Shown here: positions 23,701 to 35,590 of the stretch, piece after piece
How positions within the stretch are numbered: position 1 is the first letter of the stretch
Layout: every line of letters starts with the position of its first letter
Assembly (NCBI RefSeq): GCF_958979055.1
Contig: NC_084886.1
Location: 7,268,154 to 7,332,153, forward strand
From: Alnus glutinosa
Taxonomy: Eukaryota > Streptophyta > Magnoliopsida > Fagales > Betulaceae
Direction of reading: 5' to 3'
Length of the DNA: 64,000 nt
Translations under genes and position numbers: made by a program
Notes under the pieces: generated by a model
Database searches by the model: none
The model's input: only the letters and a program-made list of their open reading frames with translations
Told to the model about the DNA's origin: nothing

Positions 23701-26700
23701 CACCCATCAGCCTCTCAAACTGCTTGTCAATAGCGTTTGAGATTAAATTTAATTTTTGGACAATGTCAGAAAATATTTTAATTAAATGATTAACTTTACT
23801 ATTTCTCATAAGCTACTTTGGGAGTTAATTTATCATGACATCAGAATAATGGTCCTGAGTTTAATCTTAACTCTATACTTTACCTCATATTTTAGCTAAA
23901 TATTTCATTTATTATGCCTCACTTATTTAAAGGGGGTTTGAACGTACATGTGAGGGGTGTATTAAATTTTTTTGATTAAATAATTAAATTTGCTATTTTC
24001 CATGAACTTAAGTTTTTGGGACAACTAGTGATTTATCCATTAAAATATATTTTGGTTTGTTCAATTTAGGTTTGCTTTCAATTTGGCCCATGTTATTCTA
24101 ACTTAAGCAATCTTAACCCTGAAGTTTCATTGTTTCATTTACCATTATGGCATAGTTTTGACAGTCATGTGCCTCTCGCATGACAATTTCACAACAGTAT
24201 ATTGATGAAAATGATTTATTTGGAAAAAGAAAAGAAAAACAAATTGACGGAAATGGATAAAAGTATCAAATTGGCAACAATCTGAAACTTCAGAGTTGAG
24301 ATCGCTAGATCTAGAAGTATTGGGATCTAATTGACTGCAAAACTTGGACAGCCAAAATGTGTTTTAGCCCTAGTTTTTTTTTAGCTAGTTTAATTGAATA
24401 TTTGATAGGTAATCACACTATTACTGGCTTAAGGGTACAAAATCATTTGTGTTAATTACTCTTCAGCTCTACACGAAGAAGGTTCCTTTGGATCCCAATG
24501 TTGACTTACGGGCTATAGCTGCGTCTTGCAATGGCTATGTTGGGGCTGATTTGGAAGCTTTATGTCGTGAGGCTACTATGTTTGCAGTTAGGTCTTCTGA
24601 TGCAAATGAAAATGCTGCTGTGCTCAGCTTAACAATGGAAGACTGGAAACATGCTAGATCCATTGTTGGGCCAAGCATAACTAGAGGTGTTACTGTGGAA
24701 ATCCCAAAGGTTACTTGGGAAGATATTGGAGGATTAAAAGATTTGAAGGTTTGTATTCATCAAAAAAAAAAAAAAATTATTTGAAGGTTTGTAATATAGA
24801 ATTCACATTTTGCATTGAAGGTCTGATGGAACTTTTAGGGATATCTTTATTTATTCATGGGCAGAAAAAGCTCCAGCAAGCTGTTGAGTGGCCTATTAAA
24901 CATTCTGCTGCGTTTGCAAGGCTGGGAATATCTCCAGTACGTGGAATTCTTCTGCATGGGCCTCCAGGATGCTCAAAAACCACCCTTGCTAAAGCTGCAG
25001 CTCATGCCGCCCAAGCTTCTTTTTTTTCCTTGAGGTTCGAACTTTTTCATAGTCACAACTAGGGATATGTAGACTTAGCAGGTGTATTTTATTATAATTA
25101 GAAAATATATGGTAGTTGCTTGGAAGGCCGGGCTGCTTGGATGCTGCATTTTGTTGTTGCTATAATATGCTTAGGGTTAAAGCCCACCCATTATATGACT
25201 CACCTACACTAAGAAGCCCTTGAGACTGAAAGCTTCAATTTTAACCATCTGGTTTCTAAATCAAAGTGGTAGACAAAACATATGCGTAACATCGCAAAAC
25301 AATCTTGGGATTAGTAAATGGGCTAGTCAATGGGCTGCATCCTGTGGGAAGATTTGGGATAGAAAACAGTGGCCCAAGGAGACCAAAACAAGAACCAACT
25401 AAGAGGGTAAAATGATCCCTTAATTCCGACAAAGCGAGAGTATCACTTAGCAGCAAAATCCTTGCGCTAATGTAAGGACTTGCCATGCGAGAGACAACAG
25501 ATAATTTTTTTCCTTATCTATTGCATTGCTTCTTGGGCTTCTTGAGACGATGATAAAATAATCTTCTCCTAAGTTATCTAAAGCCTACCTAAATAGCTCA
25601 CCAGCATGGCTACCTCTGTTATTTGAAAAGAGCGATCACATTTGATCCTTTATGTGTTTGGCTTATGGTCTGCAATCCTGAGCATGTGAGAAGTTTTAAT
25701 TTCAAATTTTAGAGTTTGATGCCTTGAAAATTCATATAGTATGAATCAGTGGTGCAGAAATGTATTCGATGTATGTTGGAGAGGGAGAAGCTTTGTTGCG
25801 GAATACATTTCAGAGAGCTCGCCTTGCAGCACCAAGCATAATATTTTTTGATGAGGCTGATGTTGTTGCTGCCAAACGGTTAGTATGCTATATTTATTCA
25901 ATCGGATTTTTTGTGTGTGTCTGCTGTCTATACATGCTAGAATGACTGACCTCATGCTTTGACATTGGCATGAAGTTTGGGTTCTTGAATCATTGATAAC
26001 CCAGTCAAAAAAGCTTAGGTTCATGTTTGTCTTGACTTCAGGACTCTGCAAGCATGCCTTGATAATGCTGTGTGTTATGTGCAAATATTTGTTTGGGCAA
26101 CTAATGAATATGTAACGTGAACTCATGATTGTGGGAATGCAATAATATGGGGAAGGATTGTGTTTTAGTTGTTAATATTCTGTTGGTTTCCATGGGATAT
26201 TGTGCTATTAATGTTTCCTTAATGTCCCTTGAAAGAAATGTTGGCCTTTACCGATGATTTTGGAGAGATTTGGAAGGGGTATGGAATGAACTCGTTGTAC
26301 TTTGTTTATATTTTTTAAATGTGTTTAATTTGTTTTTCATAATACTGTATTTCATCCTCAACTTTTTTTTTTATTAGTACTTTTCATCCTCGTACATACA
26401 TCATTTGACTTTTTCTATTTATAAATTTACTGTTCAAAAATTTTAAGTTTATGAAACGTTTCATTCTAAAGGGATGGTCTATGCATTTCAAACATAGAGA
26501 GCATGTAATCACTTTGGTTGGTTGTGTCTCCCAACAACCCCAGTGATTCAAGGACACCACATATTAAATCTTTTTGCTGCTATGCATGTATGCGCTGTTC
26601 TGGAAGCTCAAAACGGTGGCTTAGTGAAATGGAACCTGAACAATTAAGAAAAATGTCAGTAGGTCCAAATAATTCTAAAAACCAGGCCTTCTGCTTAGAA

Positions 26701-27794
26701 TCATGAACCATTTTACCATGTTTCTGGCTAGCCTGGCCTTGCAGGATTAAGTATGATATCAAATGGCTATTTTCTTTGTTAATCAACTGGCCTTCTAGTG
26801 CATGTAACCTTAATGTGGTTTCATTTGTTTTCTCTGAGAGGCAGTGTAAGTGTTCAATGTTGCACGAGTATGATTGTTTTGATTATAACTCTGTTAAGAA
26901 TTTTCACTAATGACTCAAATCTGTTTTTAGATAGGACCCAAACACTCAATTAATGAACTTGGAACTTTTTTCTTCTTTATTTTTATGTTTGCTTTTTAAT
27001 GGCAGAGGGGGGAGTTCAAGCAACAGCACTACAGTAGGGGAGAGGCTTCTGTCTACTCTACTGACTGAAATGGATGGTTTGGAAGAAGCTAAAGTAAGCA
27101 TTAGATCCCATTAATGAGAGAGCTTCTAGCTTCTTCCCAAGATTGAAGTTTCTGCTCATTTGTTCATTTATTTTCTTTGCAAGGGAATTCTTGTTTTAGC
27201 TGCTACAAATCGTCCTCATGCAATTGATGCTGCACTTATGCGCCCTGGACGCTTTGACCTGGTAACAGATTTTGTTCACCATGCCCATTTTCATAGAGAA
27301 TAATATAGTTGTAAAGACTTTTGTGGGTTCTTATGAAATTGTAGGTGCTGTATGTACCACCACCTGATCTTGAAGCTCGGTCCGAGATACTTCATGTACA
27401 TACGCGTAACATGAAAATAGACGATGATGTTGATCTCAGAAGAATAGCAGAAGATACTGAACTTTTCACAGGGGCTGAACTGGAAGGCCTGTGTAGGGAA
27501 GCTGGCATTGTAGCCTTGAGGGAAAGCATTACTGCCATTATTGTCTCTGACCGTCATTTCCAGACAGTAAAGGCTTCTTTAAAACCGGCATTAACAAGGG
27601 CAGAAATTGATTCATATTCTTCGTTTATGAAGACCCCATCTAGTGTCAAGCATGACAGCAAGCACAAAAAAGAATTGTTGGGTCCATTCTTTTCTGTTAA
27701 AATTGGTGTTGTAACCTTTATTTTACTTGCTGCTGCTGTTAAATATTTTTTCGTACGTACAGATCAAAACCAACATGAACTAGCTACTACCTGA
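20771..27794 (+). CDS. CDC48B: CDC48B-type double AAA ATPase with C-terminal anchor
   Basis: Twelve exons: 20771-20935, 21033-21077, 21664-21719, 21919-22068, 22828-22935, 23547-23646, 24467-24748, 24865-25034, 25750-25878, 27006-27093, 27184-27261, 27345-27794. They sum to 1821 nt, 606 residues. D1 has Walker A GPPGTGK (64-70) and Walker B FIDE (DE 127-128). D2 has GPPGCSKT (334-341), where Ser replaces the usual Gly, and FFDE (DE 393-394). Both modules carry the GRFD element. The CDC48 N-domain is missing, so the cofactor set should differ from true CDC48. Residues about 575-593 are hydrophobic and lie 13 residues from the end, like a tail anchor. The start MESHGS was chosen because it begins the conserved protein; an in-frame ATG at 20648 would add 41 residues with a basic, hydroxyl-rich look. 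From memory this is the family of Arabidopsis At2g03670. Confidence 0.93.
22693..22742 (+). mobile_element. Ultra-short retroposon tail in CDC48B intron 4
   Basis: TCATATGTTATATTTA (22693-22708) and TCATATGTCATATTTA (22727-22742) match at 15 of 16 positions and flank an 18-nt insert CTTATATTGAAAAAAACA. The insert resembles the L1 end ACTTAT plus an A-tail. Confidence 0.45.
24741..24793 (+). mobile_element. Ultra-short poly(A) insertion duplicating a CDC48B 5' splice site
   Basis: ATTTGAAGGTTTGTA occurs at 24741-24755 and again, identical, at 24779-24793. Between them is TTCATC, 15 A and TT. The 15-bp repeat spans the exon-intron junction (ATTTGAAG|GTTTGTA), so the insertion created a second copy of the donor 38 nt downstream. 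Use of the second donor would shift the frame and meet a stop at once. Confidence 0.7.
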
Positions 27795-28519
27795 AGTATG
27801 CTATATTGTCATGATTAATCTTTTTCTCCCCTTTCTCCATTGTTTAATGACATTATCAATATATGAGCTTGTTTAACGACTACTTTTCGTTGAGGGTGAT
27901 CTTGTCTCCAAATTTTGGAGTCTTTGCAAGGTGGATGAAGTTTTCTCTAAACTAAATTGGAGAAACTTTCTTTAACGCGGTTTATTAAACTGACACTTGT
28001 CTAAAATATAATGATTTTTACATGTATTTTTAAAAATGCATGTGATTCTTAATTGATTGTGATTTGCTTTATTAAAAATGCATGTGAGAATTAAATACAT
28101 TTTTAAACGCATGTAAGTTTAATAGATTGAATCCGAGGAAATTTGTCCAACCCAATTTGTTGGAAAACTTTTTCCTCATTCTTATATTTCTAAGGCTCCA
28201 TTTTTTATATTTCTAGGCTTAAAAACTTTTTCTAGAAAAAGTTTTTTATTCTTCTTTTATTTATTTATTTTTATTTTCTAGTGATTGAGGCGATCGAAAA
28301 TATTGGACAAACCAAAATAGAGTTTGATCCACATTAGGTCGTTAATATTGTATGAAAATGAATAAAAAATAGTTTGCCAATGAATATCTAATACGGCAAC
28401 CCATCCAATTCCCTAATCCCATGTGGGATTTTGGTTGTGGACCATGCCATGTGGAAATGCCACATGTGATTGGATTAGGAGATTGGAAAGACCCGGATTT
28501 GTTTTTGTGAAGTAACCAT
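27795..28519. other. CDC48B 3' UTR and intergenic region with a small hairpin
   Basis: 3' UTR of CDC48B (AATATATGAGC near 27858), then AT-rich DNA. An imperfect inverted repeat at 28405-28486 (CCAATTCCCTAATCC against GGATTAGGAGATTGG) may be a small MITE. No gene seen. Confidence 0.4.
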
Positions 28520-28559
28520 TAAGATAGGAAACTACGGAGAGGAGAGAGAACGTTTGAAA

Positions 28560-29429
28560 GGTTCTAGAGACAAGGAGAGAAAATCTTGAGCTTTGCTCGC
28601 CCGAGGGGAGGCTTCACGTCTCCCCCTCTTGGTGCTAGTCTTTCCCCTAGCCCTTTTGTCATCCCAGTGGTCTCTAGTGGTGGATGGTTTTGTTCTCTCA
28701 ATCTTAGGTTTGTGGAGCTTTTGGTCCATCTCGGTGCTTGATTTGGTGAGGATGGTGTTTTTACGTTGTTTTGGTGCAAACGTAAGGATTTTCAGGTTTT
28801 GGCATGTGGGAATGGTAGATGTCAGTGGGTCTCCGGTGCAGTTGTTTTTATTGCTAGATCTTTAAGCTTCGGCTAGGTGTTCGTCGCCAGGAGCTTTTCT
28901 TTAGTGGTCACCAGCCTCCTTCGGTCATGGTAGTCACTCGACGGGGCTGTGCGACTTGCTCTTGCGCAGCACGTGGCCAGTACACGCCGGGGAGTGTCCT
29001 CCTTAGGCTAGCGCGTGAGGGTCACAGCTTGCATATCCTGCTTCGTTTAGTGTCGTCATTGGCTTTTGAAGGTCGCTTGATGCTAGAAGGGTTCCCGGAG
29101 TAGGATCGTGCTCTACACGCGCTGAGCTCCGGCGGATTCTTCCGGTACTGGATTTATGATGTTTTCTGTTTGAATTTGTACATTTTTGTATCTTTGTTCA
29201 CGGTCTACATTTTTGTAGCTGCTTCAAGCTAGGATCTGTCCTGACTTAGTGGATGAAGTTTCTTCATCTCTATTTACTACATTGGCCTACGAGCACTGAT
29301 GTAGCCTTTAGGCAGTTTCTCACCTTCTATGTTCTTGTATTTGTTCTGACTTTGGCCTTGTTGTAATCCCCATTGAAATTTCTTTTTCTGAAGGTTTTGG
29401 AGATTATTAAAAAAAAAAAAAAAAAAAAA
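28560..29429 (+). mobile_element. Poly(A)-tailed retroposon-like segment
   Basis: A GC-richer stretch without a credible gene, ending in GGAGATTATT plus 21 A (29409-29429) after a T-rich 3' UTR-like part. The shape (GC-rich front, T-rich 3' part, A-tail) fits a non-LTR element or a retroposed non-coding transcript. A good flanking duplication was not found; ATTAAGA..AAACT is shared only loosely. Confidence 0.35.
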
Positions 29430-29649
29430 GATTAAGAAACTGAAAAGCTTTGATGGAAAATAAAAAATAAAAATAAAAAGTTGTTTGTCGAAGTGATCTT
29501 TTGTCATTGAAAGGCGTGCCACAGGAAACACGGACATCTGTCAAATAGTCGATCTCGTGTCGGTGATCTGACTCAACCATCACTCGTCTCTTTCGCTTGT
29601 AGAAATAAAAACCAACAAGGATGAATGAGAGTGTACCGCTGGAACAATC

Positions 29650-32224
29650 ATGGACTCAGCGAGGCTATGTCGTTGTGTGTTCGGCCTCATGGTTGTGGGG
29701 TTGGTGGGACTACCACAGGTGGTGTTGGGCGGACGGAGATGTAATTTTCCGGCAATATACAACTTTGGGGACTCAAACTCCGACACCGGAGGAATATCCG
29801 CGGCATTCGCAGCGCTTCATCCACCCAATGGCGAAACCTTCTTTGGACACCCTTCGGGAAGGTACTGTGATGGCCGTCTCATCATAGACTTCATAGGTAA
29901 GTGGAGAATCCAAGCGGTGTATATATATATAGTAGTTCTACGTTCTCTGCCCAGAAAAGAAAAAGGTGTTGTACGTGCTCTGCGAGTGTGTCTATCTTTT
30001 ATATATTTTGCTGTCTTTGCGCAGCTGAGGAGCTGAAGTTACCGCTCCTGAGTGCATACCTGGACTCAGTCGGGACAAATTTCCGGCATGGTGCAAATTT
30101 TGCAACAGGAGGTTCATCCATTCTTCCGGGCGGTTATAGTCCATTCCATCTTGGGATTCAAATGTCCCAGTTCATACAATTCAAATCTCGTATATCAGCT
30201 CTCTATACTCAACTCAGCCCCAGTGGTCAGTCTTTCTGATCCTCAGATTGGGATTCACGATAATTATTTATTCGAATCGTTAGTAATTTAGATAGATAAT
30301 ACGAGGGAGTTCCACTCGTTCGGATAGGTCATAGAACAATGTCACAATCTTTGTGTCCCACATGCATAAGTTAAATTTAGACTTAACCATTAGTATATAA
30401 GTTCTTTGGCAGCTTTTTCTTGCAAGTCGGTTTTTAAGAATGAGTTCTAATTAAGGTTTGTATCATTAATGTTACGTGTGGTTATTGTTAGGTACTGAGT
30501 TTGTTAGTAAGTATTATGTATTAGGTTATTCAATTCATTAGTGTACGTTTTGTTGTTTTACTAGTTGTTTGGTTCATTAATGTTTTATTGTTTTACTAGT
30601 TATTTAGTTCATTAGTTGTTTTACTATTGTTGTGTGGGTATAAGTATGTCTTATGTTCATATTTTTATGTTATTTGGATAGGATTATGTTTGTCTCTTTT
30701 ATCTTTTTTAGGAGTCTTGTTGATAGCAAGTTAAGTTATTAAGTTATGAATCAAATGAAAATCTTATTTAATGTGAGACGTCTCTATTTTCTATTATATT
30801 CCGTTATTTTAAATATTATTTTGTTATTGAATAAAAGTAATCAATCAAGTAAATTATCAAACCTTGTGTTTGTGAGTTGAGAGCACCTCTAATTGTTAAT
30901 AGGAGGTCCAGGATTCCTCAAAAATCCTACAAATCTATCTTTGTTGTTAGTTTCTCATCTTACTAACAAACAACGCAAAATTTATTAGAACAAGTGCATC
31001 TTATATGAACTCTCTCACATTACCTGATCCAATTGCTTGGAGCAGATAATTGCTATAGATCCTTACTCCCTCTCCCCCTCAATGGCTCTAGTGTCCTAAA
31101 GATGCTTGGAAGCACAACTTTTTTGTGGTACTAAAAGTACGTTTACTAACAATGAGTATTGAATTGATAAATTCCGGCAGCAGGAACCACCCCACCATTC
31201 AAAAGCTTTCTCCCGAGGCCAAAGGACTTCTCAAATGCTCTTTACACAATTGATATTGGACAGAACGATCTTTCTTATGGTTTTCAACACACAACAATAG
31301 AACAAGTTCGACTCTCCATTCCTAATATCTTAAGCCAGTTCTTCCAAGCAGTGCATGTAAGCAAAACCACCTGTTGGGTATATATGATTCATGAACAGTA
31401 CTTTATGTACTAACCTGATAATTCTAATCAAGTTCTAACCATTCTTTTGGTCCATGTTTCAGCAATTATACAAAGAAGGTGCAAGAGTATTTTGGGTACA
31501 TAATACTGGCCCAATCGGTTGCTTGCCATATACTGTTATATATGGCAGATCAAAGCCTGGTAATCTGGATCAGAATGGGTGTGTGAAGCCTCAAAATGAG
31601 GTAGCTCAGGAGTTTAACAGGCAGCTTAAGGAAAGGGTGTTTCAGCTGAGGGCAGATCTCCCTGGTGCAGCATTTACATATGTTGACGTGTATTCAGCTA
31701 AATATGCTCTAATTAGCAGTGCCAAAAATGAAGGTAATTTTACGTGCCGGCCGGCCACTATATTAAATCACCACTTATCATCTCAAAAGCTTAAGCTAAT
31801 AAGAATTGGTAAATTTAATTACTTAATTAACACTTTCACACTTTTTCCTTAACAAGTGAAACCTCTAACCTATCACGTGAAATATTTAACTGAAATGGGG
31901 TAGACGGTAGAGACTTCTGCTTGACGACTGCTCTGATATTATGTTACCTTGTGATTTAATAACTGGCTGTTTATTACAGGCTTTGTTGATCCATTTGAGT
32001 TTTGCTGTGGGAGTTTCTATGGTTACCATATTGATTGTGGGAAGAAAGCAATAATCAATGGAACGGTTTATGGTAATCCATGTCATAATCCATCAATGCA
32101 CATTAGCTGGGATGGCATACATTACTCTGAGTCAGCCAATCTATGGATTGCAAACCGAATTCTCAATGGTTCCTTCTCTGACCCGCCAGTTTCAATTGGG
32201 GAGACTTGTTTTCTATACCAATAA
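29650..32224 (+). CDS. GDSL esterase/lipase, secreted
   Basis: Five exons: 29650-29896, 30025-30225, 31184-31356, 31463-31733, 31980-32224. They sum to 1137 nt, 378 residues, usual for plant GDSL enzymes. A hydrophobic signal peptide covers about residues 5-27. Block I is NFGDSNSDTGG with the nucleophile Ser42, block II is GANFATGGS, block III is DIGQNDL, and the last block is SWDGIHYSE with Asp342 and His345. The many Cys in the C-terminal half and INGT/LNGS glycosylation sites fit a cell-wall or secreted hydrolase. The exon 3 acceptor is a tandem CAGCAG: the first AG (exon from 31181) adds one codon and keeps the frame (379 residues). The family acts on acyl or acetyl esters; the substrate is not readable here. 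The closest type is that of Arabidopsis At5g14450/ENOD8-like proteins. Confidence 0.93.
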
Positions 32225-32437
32225 TGTGTAAACTGTAAAGCACAATGCAAATATTATATTGAACTCTCCTCAATTGCTTAGAAATTGTTAGATTAAGATT
32301 TTCACCACTTTTAATGTTGGTGATGTTGAGCATGTAGTATCCTTTTGAAGGACCCTTTGGATATGTTGTGTGAAAGTGTTCATGTTAAGCAATGTTTGAA
32401 TATTAATTAAAGTAGCTTAAAATCCGCAATATGCACT

Positions 32438-32473
<36 letters not shown>

Positions 32474-33158
32474 CCACTATAATTTAATTAAAAATATATA
32501 TATAGAATATTAAAGTTTTATCGTTTCAATCCACAAAATTTTAGAGTTTTTCAAATATCATGTGATCAATAAGAAACAAGGTGAAGTTTACACAATAAAA
32601 ACAAAGGATTAAGAAAATAAAATTAAGCCCGATGAAATAGAATATACCTAGAGAGGTATGTAAGCATCAAGTAAAGTAATTTCTAATATATGAATAAAAA
32701 ATATTAATTAACGCATTTGTCGACTCCAAAGTCTCCTATTAGCAAAAGCCCGAACGAATTAATAGTCATTGCAAAGAAAAATAGGAATCAATAAATCTTT
32801 TGAATTAATAGTCATTGCAAAGAAAAATAGGAAACAATAAATCTTTTGAAGAGTCGCTCAATTGTATTTGTGATATTGTTTTGTTAGAGTAAAAAGTTAT
32901 GTTTTTCATGATTATGAATGAAGTATAAATTTTCTCTCAAAAAAAATAATTTTTTTGGTGCAGTTTCATCTTAGTCTCAAACTCGTAAATTTTTTCTTTT
33001 CTTAAAGTAAATAGAAATCAAATAAATTTGATATCTTTGTCATGTGAAAAATATTATAGGACACAAATCCATTGATAAAGCTCAACTGGAAAAGGCAACA
33101 GAGTTGAATTAGGTATAAAAAAAAATTGTTTGTAGTTTAATAATTTCTTAAAGAATAC
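32225..33158. other. GDSL 3' UTR and intergenic region with tandem repeat and poly(T)
   Basis: After the GDSL stop, the UTR probably ends before about 32430. A run of 35 T lies at 32439-32473. A 46-bp tandem duplication with nearly identical copies lies at 32756-32849. No gene seen. Confidence 0.5.
32756..32849. repeat. 46-bp tandem duplication
   Basis: The unit beginning GAATTAATAGTCATTGCAAA is present twice in a row (from 32756 and from 32802), with one difference seen (GGAATCAA against GGAAACAA). The copies must be recent. Confidence 0.85.
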
Positions 33159-33166
33159 AATATCAA

Positions 33167-35091
33167 GGGGTATAAATTCGGGCCGGTTATAACCGGACCG
33201 AAACTGGATGCGGGCACTAACCGGGCTCGGAAAACCGGAAACCGGTAACCGGGTAGGTACCCAGTCCCGGTCTCGGGTTCTTGATTTCACAAGACCTGGT
33301 TATACCCGGAAACCCCCCTGGCCCCTGCGCCTGCAGCCTGCCCTTTTTAGTTTTTAGCCTTTTAGTCTTTTACTTTTGTTTTACAGTTTTAGGCTTTTAC
33401 GTTTTAAGTTTTTAACATCTAAGTTTTATTGTTTTAAGAGCATTCCTAGTAGCCTCATCAAATTTTACTCACCAAAATAGTTAAAAATCACTTTTCTCTA
33501 TTCTGATGAGCCACTTATTTAAAATTTTCCCAGCAGCCTCACCATTTTAACTATTTATTATCACTATTCTATTTAAATAATATTTTTTTAATATTTATTT
33601 ATTCTTTCTCTATATAATCTTTTTACAAAAAATTCTTCATATCCATAAAATAAGGACAATATCGTGTGAGAGATGGTAGATGGGAGAAGAAAATGAGAGA
33701 AAAAAAGAAAAAAGTGTGCTGATCATGTGAGAGAGAAAGGTGAAACAAAATTTGGTGAGTGGGTTGTTGAGTGAAAATGCCTCATCTAATTTGGTTAGTA
33801 ATTTCAGTCATCAAATTTTTTTTGGTTAAAATGGTGAGGCTGCTAGGAGTGGTTTTTCAGGATTTTCATTAAATTGGCTCACCAAAAAAATAGCTAAAAA
33901 ACTATTTTGGTGAGGCTACTAGGAATGCTCTAACCCTAAATCGGTAAATCATACCCTCAGTCCCTCGGTGCCTCACGCTTCACGCCACACACCTGCCTCA
34001 TAGTACTCTTCGTCTCTTCTTCAATCTTCTTTGTTCTGTTGTCCAATTTCCGCCTTTGCCAGTCTGCTGGTGTCACTCTTCTTGTCTTCATTTCTTCTTC
34101 AAGGTGGGTTTTTCTTTTGTTATTTATTTATTTTTTTTCAGTTTTCACGCTGCCTTCATTTTTTCTTCAGTTCTTCTTTTCTTTGCACTGGGTTTTGGAC
34201 GTGAAGAACAAAACTTACTGACTTAGTGATTTTGTCTTTGTTTCTCTACAGATTTGGTGATTTTTGAAGCAGACGGAGTAAAGTAAGCACTGAAGTAGGC
34301 GAAGCAAAGGTTAGATCTAGATCTTTTTTTTAGATCTGCTTTAATTTTGCTTTTGAACTTCTGATCTGCACTGAATTTTGAGGATTACTTTTGAACTTCT
34401 GATCTGCACTGGATTTTGCTTTAATTTTGCTTATGTTTGGATGTACTTACTTTCTTTTTAAGAATTTTGGAGTTTGCACTGTTAATTTTGAACCTGATTG
34501 ATTTAGTTTTCTTGTTAGGTTAATAGGTTTATTTCTGCCACCGAAAATTAGGCAAGCCGGCCAGTTGTTTCGAACAGGCCAGTGAAGGGGTGTCAGAATT
34601 ATGGAAGCTATAGATCATCCTGCATGCATTGTGCTTCAATGTATTTATTATGCTTGTATTTAATTTTGGATTTGAAGGCTTGAAGCTTTATTTTGATCGT
34701 AATGCCTGTGTAAGTGTTTCAGTGTTTGAGTTTCAATATATATATATATATATGTTTTGACTCAGACGAATATAACATTATTGTTAGATACCGAATATAT
34801 TTCCTAGATTGAAAAGAAACATATTAAAATGAGGAAATTAAAATCATTCCTGTGCGTGCATCCATGATCCATAAGTGAATAACCTTAGGAAACACCAGCT
34901 AGGGAGTTAAACAAGTAAATTATACCCAAGAAATATATATATATATATATATATATTTTTTAAAAAAAACCCGGACCGGGGTACCCGGATCCGGTCCCGG
35001 TTATTGAAAATTCAATAACCGGGACCCCGGTTCCAGTTCCGATTCCCGGTTTTGGCCAATAACTGGGAACCGGGACCGGATTTACACCCTT
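33167..35091. mobile_element. hAT-like non-autonomous element with CCGG-rich ends
   Basis: 1925 bp flanked by the 8-bp duplication AATATCAA (33159-33166 and 35092-35099). The left end GGGGTATAAATTCGGGCCGG matches the inverted right end AAGGGTGTAAATCCGGTCCC with few changes, and both sides carry many CCGG/GGTCCCGG words. An 8-bp duplication points to hAT. No transposase is readable; the middle looks like a leader exon with TTCTTC words. A second element (33438-33930) is nested inside. Confidence 0.75.
33438..33930. mobile_element. Tourist-like (PIF/Harbinger) MITE nested in the hAT-like element
   Basis: 493 bp with perfect 20-bp inverted ends, GAGCATTCCTAGTAGCCTCA at the left and its complement at the right, and TAA duplicated at 33435-33437 and 33931-33933. 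The GAGCA start and TAA site match the MITE at 19921-20172, so both likely belong to one superfamily. Confidence 0.85.
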
Positions 35092-35220
35092 AATATCAAC
35101 GGTTAATTACAATAAAATTTGAAGCGGCATGATCTTGTTAAGAATTGTACCCATGTAATTATATAAAGGTAAATATATTTGTACCCATTTTTTGTACACA
35201 TTTTGTAAACATTCATATTT

Positions 35221-35590
35221 GGGTTAAATACATTTTAGCCTCACAAACGACCATCATTTCTCTGAATGGCTCTCCAAACTACTAATGCTTAGATTCTGGC
35301 ATCCTAAATGACCACTTTCTGATTTTTTGGTCTCATTCATCCATTTATGCCGTCAATTCTAAACAGAAACTCGAAAATACCCCTCCTACACTTTGAAATT
35401 CTCACGGTTAAGGGAGGGGTATTTTCGGGTTTTTGGCCAATTTATGTTAGAATTGACGGCATAAATAAACGGATGAGGCCAAAAAAAATCAGAAAGTGGT
35501 AGTTTGGAGGGCTAGAATCTAAGTATTGGTAGTTTGGAGGGCTATTTAAAAAAAATATGGTAGTTTAAGGAGTTAAAATGTATTTAACCC
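35221..35590. mobile_element. Mutator-like MITE upstream of RID1
   Basis: A 370-bp palindrome: GGGTTAAATACATTTTAGC at the left against GTTAAAATGTATTTAACCC at the right, with long inner arms (GTCAATTCTAA/TTAGAATTGAC). It is flanked by TTCATATTT at 35212-35220 and 35591-35599. The 9-bp duplication fits a Mutator-type MITE. It ends 363 nt before the RID1 start codon. Confidence 0.85.

Noticed and set aside
23700-24060. Repeated TTAAATGATTAA..CTATTTC words in CDC48B intron 6
   Set aside because: Looks like a common plant dispersed repeat, but the class could not be decided and boundaries are unclear.
25220-25402. Open frames inside CDC48B intron 8
   Set aside because: Lie between exons with proven frame closure; no coding support.
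28405-28486. Imperfect hairpin as a microRNA precursor
   Set aside because: Arms too imperfect and short; a small MITE is more likely and there is no expression evidence.
30440-30860. Possible solo LTR-like fossil in GDSL intron 2
   Set aside because: TATA-like and tail-like words only; no matching ends or target duplication found, so the family cannot be stated.
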